DNA of 64,000 bases from Inia geoffrensis. Lineage: Eukaryota; Chordata; Mammalia; Artiodactyla; Iniidae. A program made the translations under genes and the position numbers. Positions 1 to 12,565 of this stretch are shown here, in pieces (the stretch's first letter is position 1; each line of letters starts with the position of its first letter). The notes below the pieces were generated by a model. That model was not told where the DNA came from. It saw only the letters and a list, made by a program, of their open reading frames with translations, and ran no database searches. The DNA lies in contig CM070904.1 in NCBI GenBank assembly GCA_036417435.1, positions 61,760,408 through 61,824,407 on the forward strand. Direction: 5' to 3'.

Positions 1-65
1 ATCGAACCTGGGCTAACTGCATTGGGAGCACGGAGTCTTACCCACTGAACTACCTGGGAAGTCCC
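1..65 (-). repeat. CHR-type SINE, head end, cut by window start
   Basis: The reverse complement starts with the CHR SINE head (GGGACTTCCCAGGTAGTTCA) and continues through the tRNA-like promoter region to the window edge. It sits within the old minus-strand L1, which starts again at 66. Confidence 0.85.
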
Positions 66-1796
66 TCTTTGTATACTTTGGGTAACAGTCCTTCAACAAA
101 CGTTTCTTTGGCAAATATTTTCTCCCGGTCTGTGGCTTGACTTCTCATTCTCTTGTGATTGTCTTTCATAGAGCAGAAGTTTTAAATGTTAATGAAGTCC
201 CAATTATTAATTCTTTCCTGAATCATGTCTTTGGCATTACATCTAATAAGGCATTACCATGCTGAAGATCATCTAAGTTTTCTCCTATGTTACTTCTATA
301 GTTTTACACTCTTGCATTTTACATTTAGGTCTATGGTCCATTTTGAGTAAATTTTGATGAATGGTGTAAGGTCTGTGTCTAGATTTATTTTTTTGCATGT
401 GGATATCCATTTGTTGAAGGGACTATCTTTGCTCCATTGTATTGCCTTTACTCCTTTGTCAAAGATCAGTTGACTATATTTATGAAAATCTATTTCTGGG
501 CTCTCCACTCTGTTTCATTGATCTATTTTGTCTATTCTTTCACCAATACAACACTCTCCTGATTACTGTAGCTTTAGAATAAGTCTTGAAGTTGAGTAGC
601 ATCAGTCCTCCAACTTCGTTCTTCTTCAGTATTGTGTTGGCTATTGAGTTTTTTTCATCTCTGTATAAACTTTAGAATCAGTTTGTCCACATCCATGAAA
701 TAACTTGCTGGGATTTTAACTGGAATAATATTGTATCCACAGATCAAGTTGGAAAGAACTGACATTTTGACAATATTGACTAATTCTAACCATGAACATG
801 GAATCTCTCTCCATTTATTTAGTTCTTCGATTCATTTATCAGAGTTTTGTAGCTTTCCTCATTATAGATATTATACATATTTTGTTATAGTTATACCCAA
901 GTATTTAATTTTGGGCGTTGCTAATGTAAATAGTATTGAGTTTTACTTTCAGATTCCACTTGTTCATTATCAGTATATAGGAAGCCAATTGACTTTTGTA
1001 CATTAACCTTGTATCCTGCATCCTTACTACAATTGCTTATTTGTTCCAGTTTTCGTTGATTCTTTCAGATTTTCTGCATAGACAATCACGTCATCTGCAA
1101 ATAAAGGCAGTTTTATGTCTTCCTTGCCAAACTATATACATTTCCCCCTCAAATTTCAGCTTTATTTAGATATTACTGAAATAAAATTGTAAGATATTTA
1201 AAGTGTACATCATAGTGATTAGATATACATAAACATTGTAAACCAATCTGTATACCTTTTATTGCCTTATTGCATTAGCAAGGAGTTCTAGAACAATGTT
1301 GAAAAGGAGTGGTGCGAGGGAGACATCCTTGCCTCCTACCTGATTTTAGTGGGAAAGCTTCAAGTTTTTCACCATTAAGTATGACGTTAGTTGTAGGGTT
1401 TTTGTAGATAGTCTTTATCAAGTTGAGAATGTCCCCCTCTATTCCTAGTTTGCTGAGAGTTTTTATCACGAATGGGTGTTGAATTTTGTCAAATGTTTTT
1501 TCTACATCTATTGACATGATCATGTGTTTTTTCTTTTTCAGCCTGTTGATGTGATGTATTGCATTAATTGATTTTTAAACGCTGAAACAGCTGTACATAC
1601 CTGAGATAAATCCCACTGGGTATGATATATAATTCTTTTTATACTTTTATACTTTTGTAAATTTGGTTTGTTAATATTTTGTTGAGAATTGTTGCATGTA
1701 TGTTCTTAAGTGATATTGGTCTCTGGTTTCATTTTCTTGTAATGTCTTTGTCTGCTTTTGTTACCTGGCTAATGCTGGCCACACAGAGTAAGTTAA
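66..1796 (-). mobile_element. Old LINE-1, segment A (ORF2 RT to C-terminus), pseudogene
   Basis: On the minus strand, fragments match L1 ORF2: the RT block (FDKIQHPF and [15 protein letters not shown]) at 1275-1523, then C-terminal text (AIQWSKDSPFNKW) at 296-508. Stops and frameshifts break the frame. About 1160-1255 does not look like L1 and may be a small insert. At 1787-1798 the L1 is interrupted by a plus-strand L1 and resumes near 5779, as shown by comparison with the uninterrupted same-region copy at 45690-45730. Confidence 0.88.
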
Positions 1797-4700
1797 GATC
1801 ATCCAAACAAAAAATAAATAAGGAAACAGAAGCTTTAAATGACACAACAGACCAGATAGATTTAACTGATATTTATAGGACATTCCATCCAAAACCAGCA
1901 GATTACACTTTCTTCTCAACTGTGCATGGAACATTCTCCAGGATAGATCACATCTTGGGTCACAAATCAAGCCTCAGTAAATTTAAGAAAATTGAAATCA
2001 TATCAAGCATCTTTTTCTGACCACAACGCTATGAACTTAGAAATGAATTACAAGGTAAAAAACGTAAAAAACACAAACATGGAGGCTAAACAATACGTTA
2101 CTAAATAACCAAGAGATCACTGAAGAAATCAAAGAGGAAATCAAAAAATACCTAGAGACGAATGACAATGAAAACACGACGATCCAAAACCTATGGGATG
2201 CAGCAAAAGCAGTTCTAAGAGGGAAGTTTACAGCTATACAAGTCTACCTCAAGATACAAGAAAAATCTCAAATAAACAATCTAACCTTATATCTAAAGGA
2301 ACTAGAGAAAGAAGAACAAACAAAATCCAAAGTTAGCAGAAGGAAAGAAGTCATAAAGATCAGAGCAGAAATAAATGAAATAGAAACAAAGAAAACAATA
2401 GCAAAGATAAATAAAACTAAAAGCTGGTTCTTTGAGAAGATAAACAAAATTGATAAACCATTAGCCAGACTCATCAAGAAAAAGAGGGAAAGGACTCAAA
2501 TCAATAAAATTAGGAATGAAAAAGAAGAAATTACAACAGACACTGCAGAAATACAAAGCATCCTAAGACACTATTACAAGCAACTCTATGCCAATAAAAT
2601 GGGCAACCTGGAAGAAATGGACAAATTCTTAGAAAGGTATAACATTCCAAGATTGAACCAGGAAGAAATAGAAAATATGAACAGACCAATCACAAGTAAT
2701 GAAATTGAAACTGTGACTAAAAATCTTCCAACAAACAAAAGTCCAGGAACAGATGGCTTCACAGGTGAATTCTATCAAACATTTAGAGAAGCGCTAACAC
2801 CCATCCTTCTCAAACTCTTACAAAAAACTGCAGAGGAAGGAACACTCCCAAACTCATTCTATGAGGCCACCATCACCCTCATACCAAAACCAGAGAAAGA
2901 CACTACAAAAAAGGAAAATTACAGACCAATATCACTGATGGATATAGATGCAAAAATCCTCAACAAAATACTAGCAAACAGAATCCAACAACACATTAAA
3001 AGGATCGTACACCATGATCAAGTGGGATTTATCCCAGGGATGCAAGGATTCTTCAATATATGCAAATCAATCAATGTGATACACTGTATTAACAAATTGA
3101 AGAATAAAAACCATACAATCATCTCAGTAGATACAGAAAAAGCTTTTGACAACATTCAACACCCATTTATGATAAAAACTCTCCAGAAAGTGGGCATAGA
3201 GGGAACCAACCTCAACATAATAAATACCATATACGACAAACCCACAGCAAGCATCATTCTCAATGGTGAAAAAACTGAAAGCATTTCCTCTAAGATCAGG
3301 AACAAGACAAGGATGTCCACTCTCACCATTATTATTCAACATAGTTTTGGAAGTCCTAGCCATGGCAATCAGAGGAGAAAAAGAAATAAAAGGAATATAA
3401 ATTGGAAAAGAAGAAGTAAAACTGTCAGTGTTTGCAGATAACAAGATACTATACATAGAGAATCTTAAAGATGCCACCAGAAAACTACTAGAGCTAATCA
3501 ATGAATTTGGTAAAGTAGCAGGATACAAAATTAATGCACAGAAATCTCTTGCATTCCTATACACTAATGATGAAAAATCTGAAAGAGAAATTAAGGAAGC
3601 ACTCCCATTTACCATTGCAACAAAAACAATTAAATACCTAGGAAGACAAAAGAGCTGTATGCAGAAAACTATAAGAGACTGATGAAATAAATTAAAGGTG
3701 CTACCAACAGGTGGAGAGAGATACCATGTTCTTGTATTGGAAGAATCAACATTGTGAAAATGACTCTACTACCCAAAGCAATCTACGGATTCAATGCAAT
3801 CCCTATCAAATACCAATGGCATTTTTTATGGACCTAAAACAAAAAATCTGTCTGTATGGAGACACAAAAGACCCCGAATAGACAAAGCAGTCTTGAGGGA
3901 AAAAAATGAAGCTGCAGGAATCAGACTTCCTGACTTCAGACTATACTACAAAGCTACAGTAATCAAGAAAATATGGTACTGGCACAAAAACAGAAACAGA
4001 TCAACTGAACAAGATAGAAAGCCCAGAGATAAACCCATGCACCTACCGTCAACTAAGCTATGACAAAGGAGGCAAGGATATACAATGGAGAAAAGACAGT
4101 CTCTTCAATAAGTGGTGCTGGGAAAACTGGACAGCTACATGTAAAAGAATGAAATTAGAACACTCCCTAACACCATACACAAAAATAAACTCAAAATGGA
4201 TTCAAGACCTAAATGTAAGACCAGACACTATAAAACTCTTAGAGGAAAACATAGGAAGAACACTCTTTGACATAAATCACAGCAAGATCTTTTTTGATCC
4301 ACCTCCTAGAGTAATGGAAATGAAAACCAAAATAAACAAATGAGACCTAATGAAACTTAAAAGCTTTTGCACAGCAAAGGAAACCATAAACAAGAGAAAA
4401 AGACAACCCTCAGAATGGGAGAAAATATTTGCAAACGAATCAACAAAGGATTAACCTCCAAAATATATAAACAGCTCATGCAGCTAAATACTAGAAAAAC
4501 AAACAACGCAATCCAAAAATGGGCAGAAGACCTAAATAGACATTTCTCCAAAAAGACATACAGGTGGCCAAGAAGCACATGAAAAGCTGCTCAGCATCAC
4601 AAATTATTAGAGAAATGCAAATCAAAACTACAATGAGGTATCACCTCACACCAGTTAGAATGCGCGTCATCAGAAAATCTACAAACAACAAATGCTGGAG

Positions 4701-5333
4701 AGGGTGTGGAGAAAACGGAACCCTCTTGCACTGTTGGTGGGAATGTAAACTGATACAGCCACTATGGAGAACAGTATCGAGGTTCTTTAAAAAGGAACCC
4801 TATTCCTGGGGATCCAGGAATCCCACTACTGGGCATATACACAGAGAAAACCACAATTCAAAAAGACACATGCACCCCAATGTTCATTGAAGCACTATTT
4901 ACAATAGCCAGGTCATGGAAGCAATCTAAATGCCCATCAACAGACAAATGGATAAAAAAGATGTGGTACATATATACAATGGAATATTACTCAGCCATAG
5001 AAAGGAACAAAATTGGGTCATTTGTTGAGACGTGGATGGATATAGAGACTGTCATACACAGTGAAGTCAGAAAGAGAAAAACAAATATCGTATATTAACA
5101 CATATATGTGGAACCTAGATAAATGGTACAGATGAACAGGTTTGCAGGGCAGAAATTGAGACAAAGATGTAGAGAACAAACTTATGGACACCAAGAGGGG
5201 AAAGTGGCAGGGTGGTGGTGGTGGTGGTGGTGTGATGAATTGGGCGATTGGGATTGACATGTATACACTGATGTGTATAAAATTGATGACTAATAAGAAC
5301 CTGCTGTATAAAAAAAGAAAGAAAGAAAAAACA
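1797..5333 (+). mobile_element. LINE-1, 5'-truncated, plus strand, inserted in the older L1
   Basis: It starts inside the endonuclease domain of ORF2 (KETEALNDTTDQIDL at about 1818) and runs through RT (2599-3441, with [16 protein letters not shown]) to the C-terminal zinc-knuckle-like region ([16 protein letters not shown]) and an L1 3' end at 5200-5333. ORF2 is dead: there are frameshifts near 2019 and 3300, and the RT catalytic FADD motif reads FADN. The 3' end closely resembles the short L1 tail at 57556-57682. Confidence 0.9.
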
Positions 5334-5777
5334 TAAATTTTAGGACAATTTGTTTTTAGGATGACCAACAGTCTGTGTTTCCCTGGGACTGTTCTAGTTT
5401 GAGCACTGAAAGTTATGAGTTTCAGTAAAATCCACAGTCCTCGACAAACTGAGACAATTGGTAAGTGTATTTGTGATGCAGCAATAGATAATTAATACAC
5501 TTATGCATATGCTATTTCTCATGGATGCAGGTGTATTTTCAAGATATATTCCTAGTAGTGGATTTTTTGAGGTCTAAGTGGTAAATTCATCTAGAATTCC
5601 AAATTCCCCTTTGTAGGAATTGTAACATTTCATACTCCCATCTGCAATATGAGAGTGCCTGTTTCTCTGTGGTCTCTTAAATTTCTTCTAATTATCTTTT
5701 TTTGATAATTAAGTTAATTTAATATTTGATTATATGTGTAAGTGTAAGCTGACTCAAATATAAAGTAAAAAAAAAAA
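5334..5777 (+). other. Possible 3'-transduced flank of the plus-strand L1
   Basis: About 430 bp of non-L1 sequence separates the A-rich L1 end (near 5310-5333) from a clean A13 tract at 5765-5777, after which the interrupted L1 resumes at once. L1 plus this segment thus occupies one insertion slot, as expected if L1 transcription read through to a later poly(A) site (AATATA precedes the tract). It includes a degenerate repeat at about 5359-5462 resembling 33670-33818. Confidence 0.5.
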
Positions 5778-7029
5778 AAGAAGTATTCCTTCTGTTTCTA
5801 TTCTCTGAAAGAGACTGTAGATAATTGGTTTAATTTCTTCTTAAATGTTTGGTAGAATTAACCAGTGAACCCATGTGGGCCTGATGCTTTCTGTTTTGGA
5901 ATTGTTATGGATTATTGACTCAATTTCTTTAATAGATATAGGCCTATACAGGTTATCTATTTCTTTGTGTGTGAGTTTTGACAGATTGTGTCTTTAAAGG
6001 AATTGGTCCATTCCATCTAGGTCATCCAATTTGTGGGCACAGAGTTGTTTATAGTATTCCTTTACTATCCTTTCAATTCCCATGGAATCTGTAGTGATGT
6101 CCTCTCTTTCACATGTGATATTAGTAAATTGGGTCCTCTCTTTTTTTCCTAATTGGCCTGGCTAGAGACTTATCAATTTCATTGATTTCTTATTTCTTAT
6201 TTCTAGTTCTTATTCTTTTCTTCTGCTTACTTTGAATTTAATTTGTTCTTTTTCTAGTTTCCTAAGGTGGAAATATTCATTTTAGATTTTTCTTCTTTTC
6301 TAATACTTGCTTTCAATGTGATAAACTTCCCTCTAAGCACTGTTTTCACTGCATCCCACAAATTTTAATAAGTTGTTTTCATTAAGTTTAAAATATTTCT
6401 AAATTTCTTTTGAGATTTCTTCTTTGATCCATATATTATTTAGAAGTGTGTTGTTTAATCTCCATATATTTGGGGATTTTTTTTTAGCTGTCTTTCTGTG
6501 ATTGATTCCTAGTTTATTCCATTATGGTCTGAGACACAGCACTGTATGATTTCTAGTCTTCTAAATTTGTTAAGGTGGGTTTTATGTCCCAGAAAGTGGT
6601 TTATCTTGGTAAATGTTCCATTTAAGCTTGAGATAAATGTGAGTTCTGCTGTTTTCGATGAAGCAGTCTATTGATATCAATTATATCCAGTCGATTGAAG
6701 GTGTTGTTGAGTTCAAATAGTCCTTACTGATTTTCAGCCTGCTGGATTGTTCATTTCTGAGAGAGGGATGTGGAAGTCTCCAACTATAATAGTGAATTCA
6801 TCTACTCTTCCCTGCAGTTCCATCAGCATTTGTCTCATGTTTGATGTTGTGTTAGTAGATGTATTCACATTAAAAACTGTTACTTCTTCTTGGAGAATTG
6901 AACCCTTTATCACTTACGTAAGCCTCTTCTTTATCACTGATACCTTTCCTTACTTTGAAATCTAGTTTGTCTGAAATTAAAATAGCTAACTCCTGCTTTC
7001 TTTCTTTTGATTAGTGTTAGCATGGTAAC
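5778..7029 (-). mobile_element. Old LINE-1, segment B (ORF2, RT into endonuclease side)
   Basis: The antisense L1 continues from AAGTATTCC at 5779, the exact continuation of segment A, to AGTGTTAGCATGGTA at about 7028. It is AT-rich and carries no usable ORF. It parallels the antisense L1 text at 45728-45840 in intron 2. Confidence 0.85.
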
Positions 7030-8147
7030 ACTATTTTTTTCTAACCATTTATTTTTTTCTAACATCAACTCTTTATTGTATCAATACTAGCTGAAGCAAA
7101 TATCACAAAGTAAAACACCAAAGCCTTCTCAAAAATCATATTTACACAATGTTTTACAATATATGGAAATGCTTATTCTACAGTAAGTTTTTAAATACTA
7201 AATTTGATCTGATGTCATATGTAAAAAAGTATGCATAGAAAAAAATTTTAACATATGTATATATGTGCATAGAAAAAAACGGAAGAAAATACACCAAAAT
7301 GCTAGCAGTGGTTGCCTGGGTGGTGTGATGCCACCAGGCAGGCGGGCAGCCTCTTTATCTGGGAGCCGCATGGTGGGGGCCCTGTCACATCCTGCCCTGG
7401 ATTTCTCTACACAATCCGAGTGTTCTACCATGAGCATGCATTTTATCAGCAGAAATTCTTTTTAAAAATCACTGAAGATATGGGAATTCCCTGGCGGTCC
7501 AGAGGTTAGGACTCCTTGCTTTCACTGCCCGGGGCCTGGGTTCAATCCCTGGTCGGGGAACTAAGATCCTGCAAGCCGCACAGTGCAGCCAAAAAAAAAA
7601 AAAAAATCACTGAAGATAGAAATCTGTTATCTTCAACCTCTGCCTTGGTTGGGATGGTTACACGTGTGTTGACATTGGTCATGACCCCTCAAACCATTAA
7701 AGTCTGTGCATTTATTATGTCAAGTATGCCTCAATTTTAAACTGTAGCAGGACAAAACCAGTCATTGTGGAGCAGGGCTGTTTCACATCCACTCACTTCT
7801 GGAGCAGAAGCCTTCCCCAACTACGTCTGTTTCCCCTCCATCCTGACTTCAGGAAGCATCCCTGTTCTGAACAGGATTTGGGGTAGCTTAGGAAACTGCT
7901 CTCAATACAGTATTTTAAAGTTGAAGAAATTGACAGGAAAGGGAATCAGTGGGAATATCAAGGTAGTAATGGGATAAGTTAGCACACAAAGGAGGCACAG
8001 TCATGTCACCACGGACAAAGTGGGGGCAGAGCAGGGCCCCTGTGGCCACAGGCCATCACAGGGCTGTGTGTCCCTTTCGGGCTACAGGCACAGGGTCACA
8101 ATACCTTGGGAAGGAGCAGCCCAGCCTTCTCTGTCCTCCCTGACAGG
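7030..8147 (-). other. Unidentified roughly 1.1 kb insert in the old L1
   Basis: L1 text stops at about 7029 and resumes at about 8148 (TATCCATTTACTTTTAATC), so this block is an insertion. The left end is T-rich and on the minus strand shows AATAAA (near 7075) followed by an A-rich end, suggesting a retrocopied minus-strand transcript or another retroelement. No protein match is recognised; the ORFs are short. A CHR SINE (7481-7606) sits inside it. The right half, 7740-8140, is more GC-rich. Confidence 0.6.
7481..7606 (+). repeat. Short CHR SINE with 17-bp TSD
   Basis: GGGAATTCCCTGGCGGTCCA starts the element, with box-B-like text GGTTCAATCCC and an A16 tail. It is flanked by AAAAATCACTGAAGATA at 7464-7480 and 7602-7618, a perfect 17-bp TSD that overlaps the tail. 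Confidence 0.95.
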
Positions 8148-8400
8148 TGTATCCATTTACTTTTAATCTATATGTTTCATTATCTTTAAAGTGGTTTCTT
8201 GTAGACAACTTATACTGGGTCTCATTTTTTGATCCACTGTGATGATCTCTGTGTTTTAGTTGATGCATTTAGACCACTGACATTAAACATAGTTACTGAT
8301 ATATTTGGATTTATATCTACTATATTTGTTACTGTTTTATATTTTTTGCCCTTGTTCTTTGTTCCTATTTTTGTCTTCCACTCTTTTTCTGCCTCTTGTG
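8148..8400 (-). mobile_element. Old LINE-1, segment C
   Basis: Antisense L1 resumes after the unidentified insert and ends at the left TSD (TCTGCCTCTTGTG, 8388-8400) of the younger L1. It continues at 11616. Confidence 0.85.
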
Positions 8401-8477
8401 TTTTTTTTTTAATTGAAGTACAGTTGATTTACAATATTGTGTTAGTTTCAGATGTACAGCAAAGTGATGATTCAGAG

Positions 8478-8520
8478 ATACACACACACACACACACGCA
8501 CACACACACACACACACACT
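8478..8520 (+). repeat. (CA)n microsatellite
   Basis: About 20 CA units with one CGCA interruption, inside the 3' UTR of the younger L1. Probably polymorphic. Confidence 0.95.
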
Positions 8521-8908
8521 CTTTTTTAAAAATTCTTTTTCATTATAATTTATTACAAGATACTGAATATAGTTCCCTGTGCTATACAGTAAAATCTTGT
8601 TGTTTATCTATTTTATATATGGTAGTGTGCATCTGTTAATTCCATACTCCCAATTTATTCCTCCCCACCTTCCCCTTTGGTAACCATAAATATGTTTTCT
8701 ATACCTGTGAGTCTGTTTCTGTTTTGTAAATAAATTAATTTGTACTACTTTTTAGATTCCACATATAAGTGATAGCATATAATATTTGTCTTTCTCTGTC
8801 TGACTTACTTCATTTAGTTTCATAATCTCTGTGTCCATCCATGTAGTTGCAATGGCATTATTTCACTCTTTTTTATGGCTGAGTAATATTTCACTCTCTC
8901 CCCACCCC

Positions 8909-8929
8909 ATATATATATACATATATATG

Positions 8930-8967
<38 letters not shown>
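8909..8967 (+). repeat. Compound (TA)n(CA)n microsatellite
   Basis: A TA-rich block grades into about 14 CA units. It replaces the short TATATA stretch found at this place in related L1 copies. Confidence 0.93.
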
Positions 8968-8969
<2 letters not shown>

Positions 8970-10337
8970 ATCTCATCTTCTTTATCCATTCATCTGTTGA
9001 TGGACACTTGGGTTGCTTCCATGTCTTGGCTATTGTAAATAGTGCTGCTATGAACATTGGGATGTATGAATCTTTTCCAATTAGAGTTTTCACCTTTTCT
9101 GAATATATGCCCAGGAATGGGACTGCTGGATCATATGGCAACTCTATTTTTAGTTTTATAAAGAGCCTCCAGGTTGTTTTCCATAGCAGCTGTGTCAATT
9201 TACATTCCCACCAACAGTGCAAGAGCGTTCCGTTTTCTCCACACCCTCTCCAGCATTTGTTGTTTGTAGGTTTTCTGATGATGCACATTCTAACTGGTGT
9301 GAGGTGATACCTCATTGTAGTTTTGATTTGCATTTCTCTAATAATTTGTGATGTTGAGCAGCTTTTCATGTGCTTCTTGGCCACCTGTATGTCTTCTTTG
9401 GAGAAATGTCTATTATTTAGGTCTTCTGCCCATATTTTTATTGTCTTTTTTCTCTGTCAATGAGTTGTATGAGCTGTTTCTACATTTTAGAAATTAAGCC
9501 CTTGTTGGTCGCATTGTTTGCAAACATTTTCTCCCAGTCTACTGGCTGTCTTTTTCTTTTGTTTATGGTTTCCTTTGCTGTGCAAAAGCTTCTAAGTTTG
9601 ATTAGGTCCTCTTCATCTATTTTTGCTCTTACTTCCATTGCTTTGGGAGACTGTCCTAAGAAAACATTGCTACAACTTATGTCAGAGACTGTTTTGCCTA
9701 TGTTCTCTTCTAGGAGCTTTATGGTGACATGTCTTATATTTAAGTCTTTAAGCCTTTTGAGTTTATTTTTGTGTATGTTGTGAGGGAGTGTTCTAACTTC
9801 ACTGATTTACATGCAGCTGTCATGCTTTCCCAACACTACTTGCTGATGAGACTGTCTTTTCTCCACTGTATATTCTTGCCTCCTTTGTTTAACAGTAATT
9901 GACTGTAAATGTGTGGGTTTATTTCTGGGCTCTCTTTTCTGTTCCATTGATCTATATGCCTGTTTTTGTCCCAACACCACACTGTTTTGATTACTGTAGC
10001 TTTGTAGTATTGTCTAAAGTCTGGAAGGGTTATGCCTCCAACTTTGTTCTTTTTCCTCAGGATTGCTTTGGCAATTCTGTCTTTTATGGTTCCATAGAAA
10101 TTTTAGGCCTATTTGTTCTAGTTCTGTGAAAAACGTTATGGGTAATTTGATAGGGATCGCATTAAACCTGTAGATAGCTTTGGGTAGTAGAGCCATTTTA
10201 ATTCTATTAATTCTTCCAATCCAAGAGCATGGGCTATCTTTCCATTTCCTTGAACCCTCTTTAATTTCCTTTACCTATGTTTTATAGCTCTAAGCATATA
10301 AGTCTTTCACCTCGTTGGTTAGGTTTATTCCTAGGAT

Positions 10338-10542
10338 TTTTTTTTTTTTTTCGGTACATGGGCCTCTCACTGCTGTGCCCTCTCCCGCTGCGGAGTACAA
10401 GCTCTGGATGCACAGGCCCAGTGGCCATGGCTCACGGGCCCAGCCGCTCCGCAGCATGTGGGATCTTCCCGGACCAGGGCACGAACCTGTGTCCCCTGCA
10501 TCAGCAGGCGGACTCTCAACCACTGCGCCACCAGGGAAGCCC
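10338..10542 (-). repeat. CHR-2 SINE with TSD
   Basis: The poly-T is at 10338-10350 and the element ends AGGGAAGCCC. Near-identical TSDs (TCCTAGGAT at 10329 and TCCTAGGTAT at 10543) flank it. It lies inside the younger L1, so it inserted later. Confidence 0.95.
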
Positions 10543-11784
10543 TCCTAGGTATTTTTTAATGCAATTTTAAACAATTTTATTTAACTTTCCCTTTCTGATA
10601 TTACATTGTTAGTGTAAAGAAATGCAACAGATTTCTGTATATTAATCTTGTATCTTGCTTAAGCTACCTTGCTTAATTTATTTATCAGTTCTAATAGTTT
10701 TCGTGTGGAGTCTTCAGGGTTTTCTATACAGCATGTCATCTGCACATAACGACAATTTTATTCTTCCCTTCTGATTGGATGCTTTTTATTCCTTTTTCTT
10801 CTTATTGCCGTGGCTAGGACTTCCACAACTATGTTGGATAGATGTGGTGAGAATGAGTATCCTTGTCTTGTTCCAGAATTTAGTGGGAAGACTTTCAGCT
10901 TTTTGTTTAGTATTATGTTGGCTGTGGGTTTGTCATAAGTGGCTTTTATTATGTTGAGATATGTTCCCTCTATACCCAATTTGGCAAGAGTTTTTATCGT
11001 GAATAAATGTTGACTTTTGTTGTTGTTGCTGTTGAATTTTATTAAATGATTTTCTGCATCTATTGAGAAGATCATGTGGTTTTTGTCTTTTCTTTTGTTA
11101 ATGTGGTATATCAAATTGATTGATTTGCATATGCTAAACCATCTTTGTGACCCTGGAATGAAACCAACTTGATCATGGTGTATGATCCTTTTTATTTGTT
11201 GTTGAATTCAGTTTGCTAAAATTATGTTGAGGATTTTTGCATCTACATTCACCAAAGATATTGGCTTGTAATTTTCTTTTGGGTAGTGTCTTTGTCTGGT
11301 TTTGGTATCAGGGTGATGGTGGCTTCATAGAATGACTTTGGGAGTGTTTCCTCTTCTTCAGTCTTTTGGAAGAGTTTGAGAGGAATAGGTATAAGTTCTT
11401 TATTTAGTGGAATTCCCCAGTGAAGCCATGCAGTCCTGGACTGTCATTTGAAGAAGTTTTTAAATGACAGATTCCATTTTACTTCTAGTATGGTCAGTTC
11501 AAATTATCTATTTCTTCTTGATTCAGTTTTGATAGGCTGTATGTTTCTAGAAACTTGTCCATTTCTTCTAGGTTGTCCAATCTGTTAGCATATAACTGTT
11601 CACAGTATTCTCTTATCTGCCTCTTGTGGTTTTATTCTCTTTTTGTTATAAATACCTACAGAACTTAGTTTTATGGGTTTTTCTTCCTTTTTCTTCGTCT
11701 TATGGTTTTAAATGAGCATTTATATGACTCCACTTTCTCTCCTTTCTTAGCATATCAGTTATACCTCATTTTTTGCTTTTTAAA

Positions 11785-12111
11785 AAAATATAATAGTGTT
11801 TATTTATTTTTACTTGTTGACAGTTTGCTTTATTTATTTATTTATTTATGGCTGTGTTGGGTCTTCATTTCTGTGCAAGGGCTTTCTCTAGTTGTGGCAA
11901 GCGGGGGCCACTCTTCATTGTGGTGCGCGGGACTCTCACTATCGCTGCCTCTCTTGTTGCGGAGCACAGGTTCCAGACGCGCAGGCTCAGTAATTGTGGC
12001 TCAAGGGCCCAGCTGCTCCACGGCATGTGGGATCTCCCCAGACCAGGGCTTGAACCCATGTCCCCTGCATTGGCAGGCAGATTCTCAACCACTGTGCCAC
12101 CAGGGAAGCCC
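11785..12111 (-). repeat. Long CHR SINE with TSD and extra 3' tail
   Basis: TSD CATTTTTTGCTTTTT occurs at 11768-11782 and again at 12112. The SINE body starts at GGCTGTGTTGGG (about 11850) and ends GGGAAGCCC. The roughly 65 bp between the left TSD and the body, ending in (TTTA)n, belong to the insertion and look like an extended 3' tail. Confidence 0.9.
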
Positions 12112-12303
12112 CATTTTTTGCTTTTTTATTGGTTGTCCTAGAGTTTTCAATATACATTTACAATACTCCAAATCCACTTTCAAATAACACTACACCACTT
12201 CACATGTAGTATACCTCATAATAACAAAATAATTCTAATTTCTTCCTCCTATTCCTTATATTATTGCTGTTATTCATTTCACTTATATGTGAGAATACTT
12301 AAG

Positions 12304-12330
12304 TATATATATATATATATACACATATAT
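12304..12330 (+). repeat. (TA)n microsatellite
   Basis: About 9 TA units followed by ACACATATATA inside the old L1. Confidence 0.9.
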
Positions 12331-12456
12331 AAAACATATACATAGTTGCATATAGTTTTGGTATTATTATTTTGAATAAACTACTGTTAGTTCAATTAAG
12401 AATAAAGAAGATAAAAGTTCTTATTTTATCTTCACTTTTTCCTTCTTTTGATGTTC

Positions 12457-12565
12457 TTTTTTTTTTTTTTTTTTTTGCATGTTGGATCTTCCTGGACCGG
12501 GGCATGAACCTGTGTCCCCTGCATCGGCAGGCAGACTCTCAACCACTGTGCCACCAGGGAAGCCC
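12457..12565 (-). repeat. 5'-truncated CHR SINE
   Basis: A T-rich tract followed by only the tRNA-like half (GCATGTTGGATCTTCC to AGGGAAGCCC), so the tail-proximal middle is missing. The flanking old L1 text joins across it (GATGTTC / TTCCTTTCTTTATG). Confidence 0.88.

Larger units (their letters stand above)
8401..11615 (-). mobile_element. Younger LINE-1, 5'-truncated, minus strand, with 13-bp TSD
   Basis: The minus-strand poly(A) appears as T10 at 8401. Next come the cetartiodactyl L1 3' UTR (TGTTAGTTTCAGATGTACAG), the ORF2 C-terminus (8863-9384 minus, with [17 protein letters not shown]) and RT (10758-11114 minus, with [16 protein letters not shown]). TSDs TCTGCCTCTTGTG lie at 8388-8400 and 11616-11628. 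The ORF2 frame is broken, and microsatellites (8478, 8909) and a CHR SINE (10338) have arisen within it. Confidence 0.93.

Noticed and set aside
2599..3441. 280-residue open frame with reverse transcriptase similarity
   Set aside because: It is part of a broken L1 ORF2 (FADN in place of FADD, frameshift near 3300), not a host gene.
7481..7606. Possible tRNA gene (A and B box-like motifs)
   Set aside because: CHR SINEs have tRNA-derived heads; the cloverleaf is not complete and TSDs plus the A tail show a SINE. The same applies to all other CHR copies.
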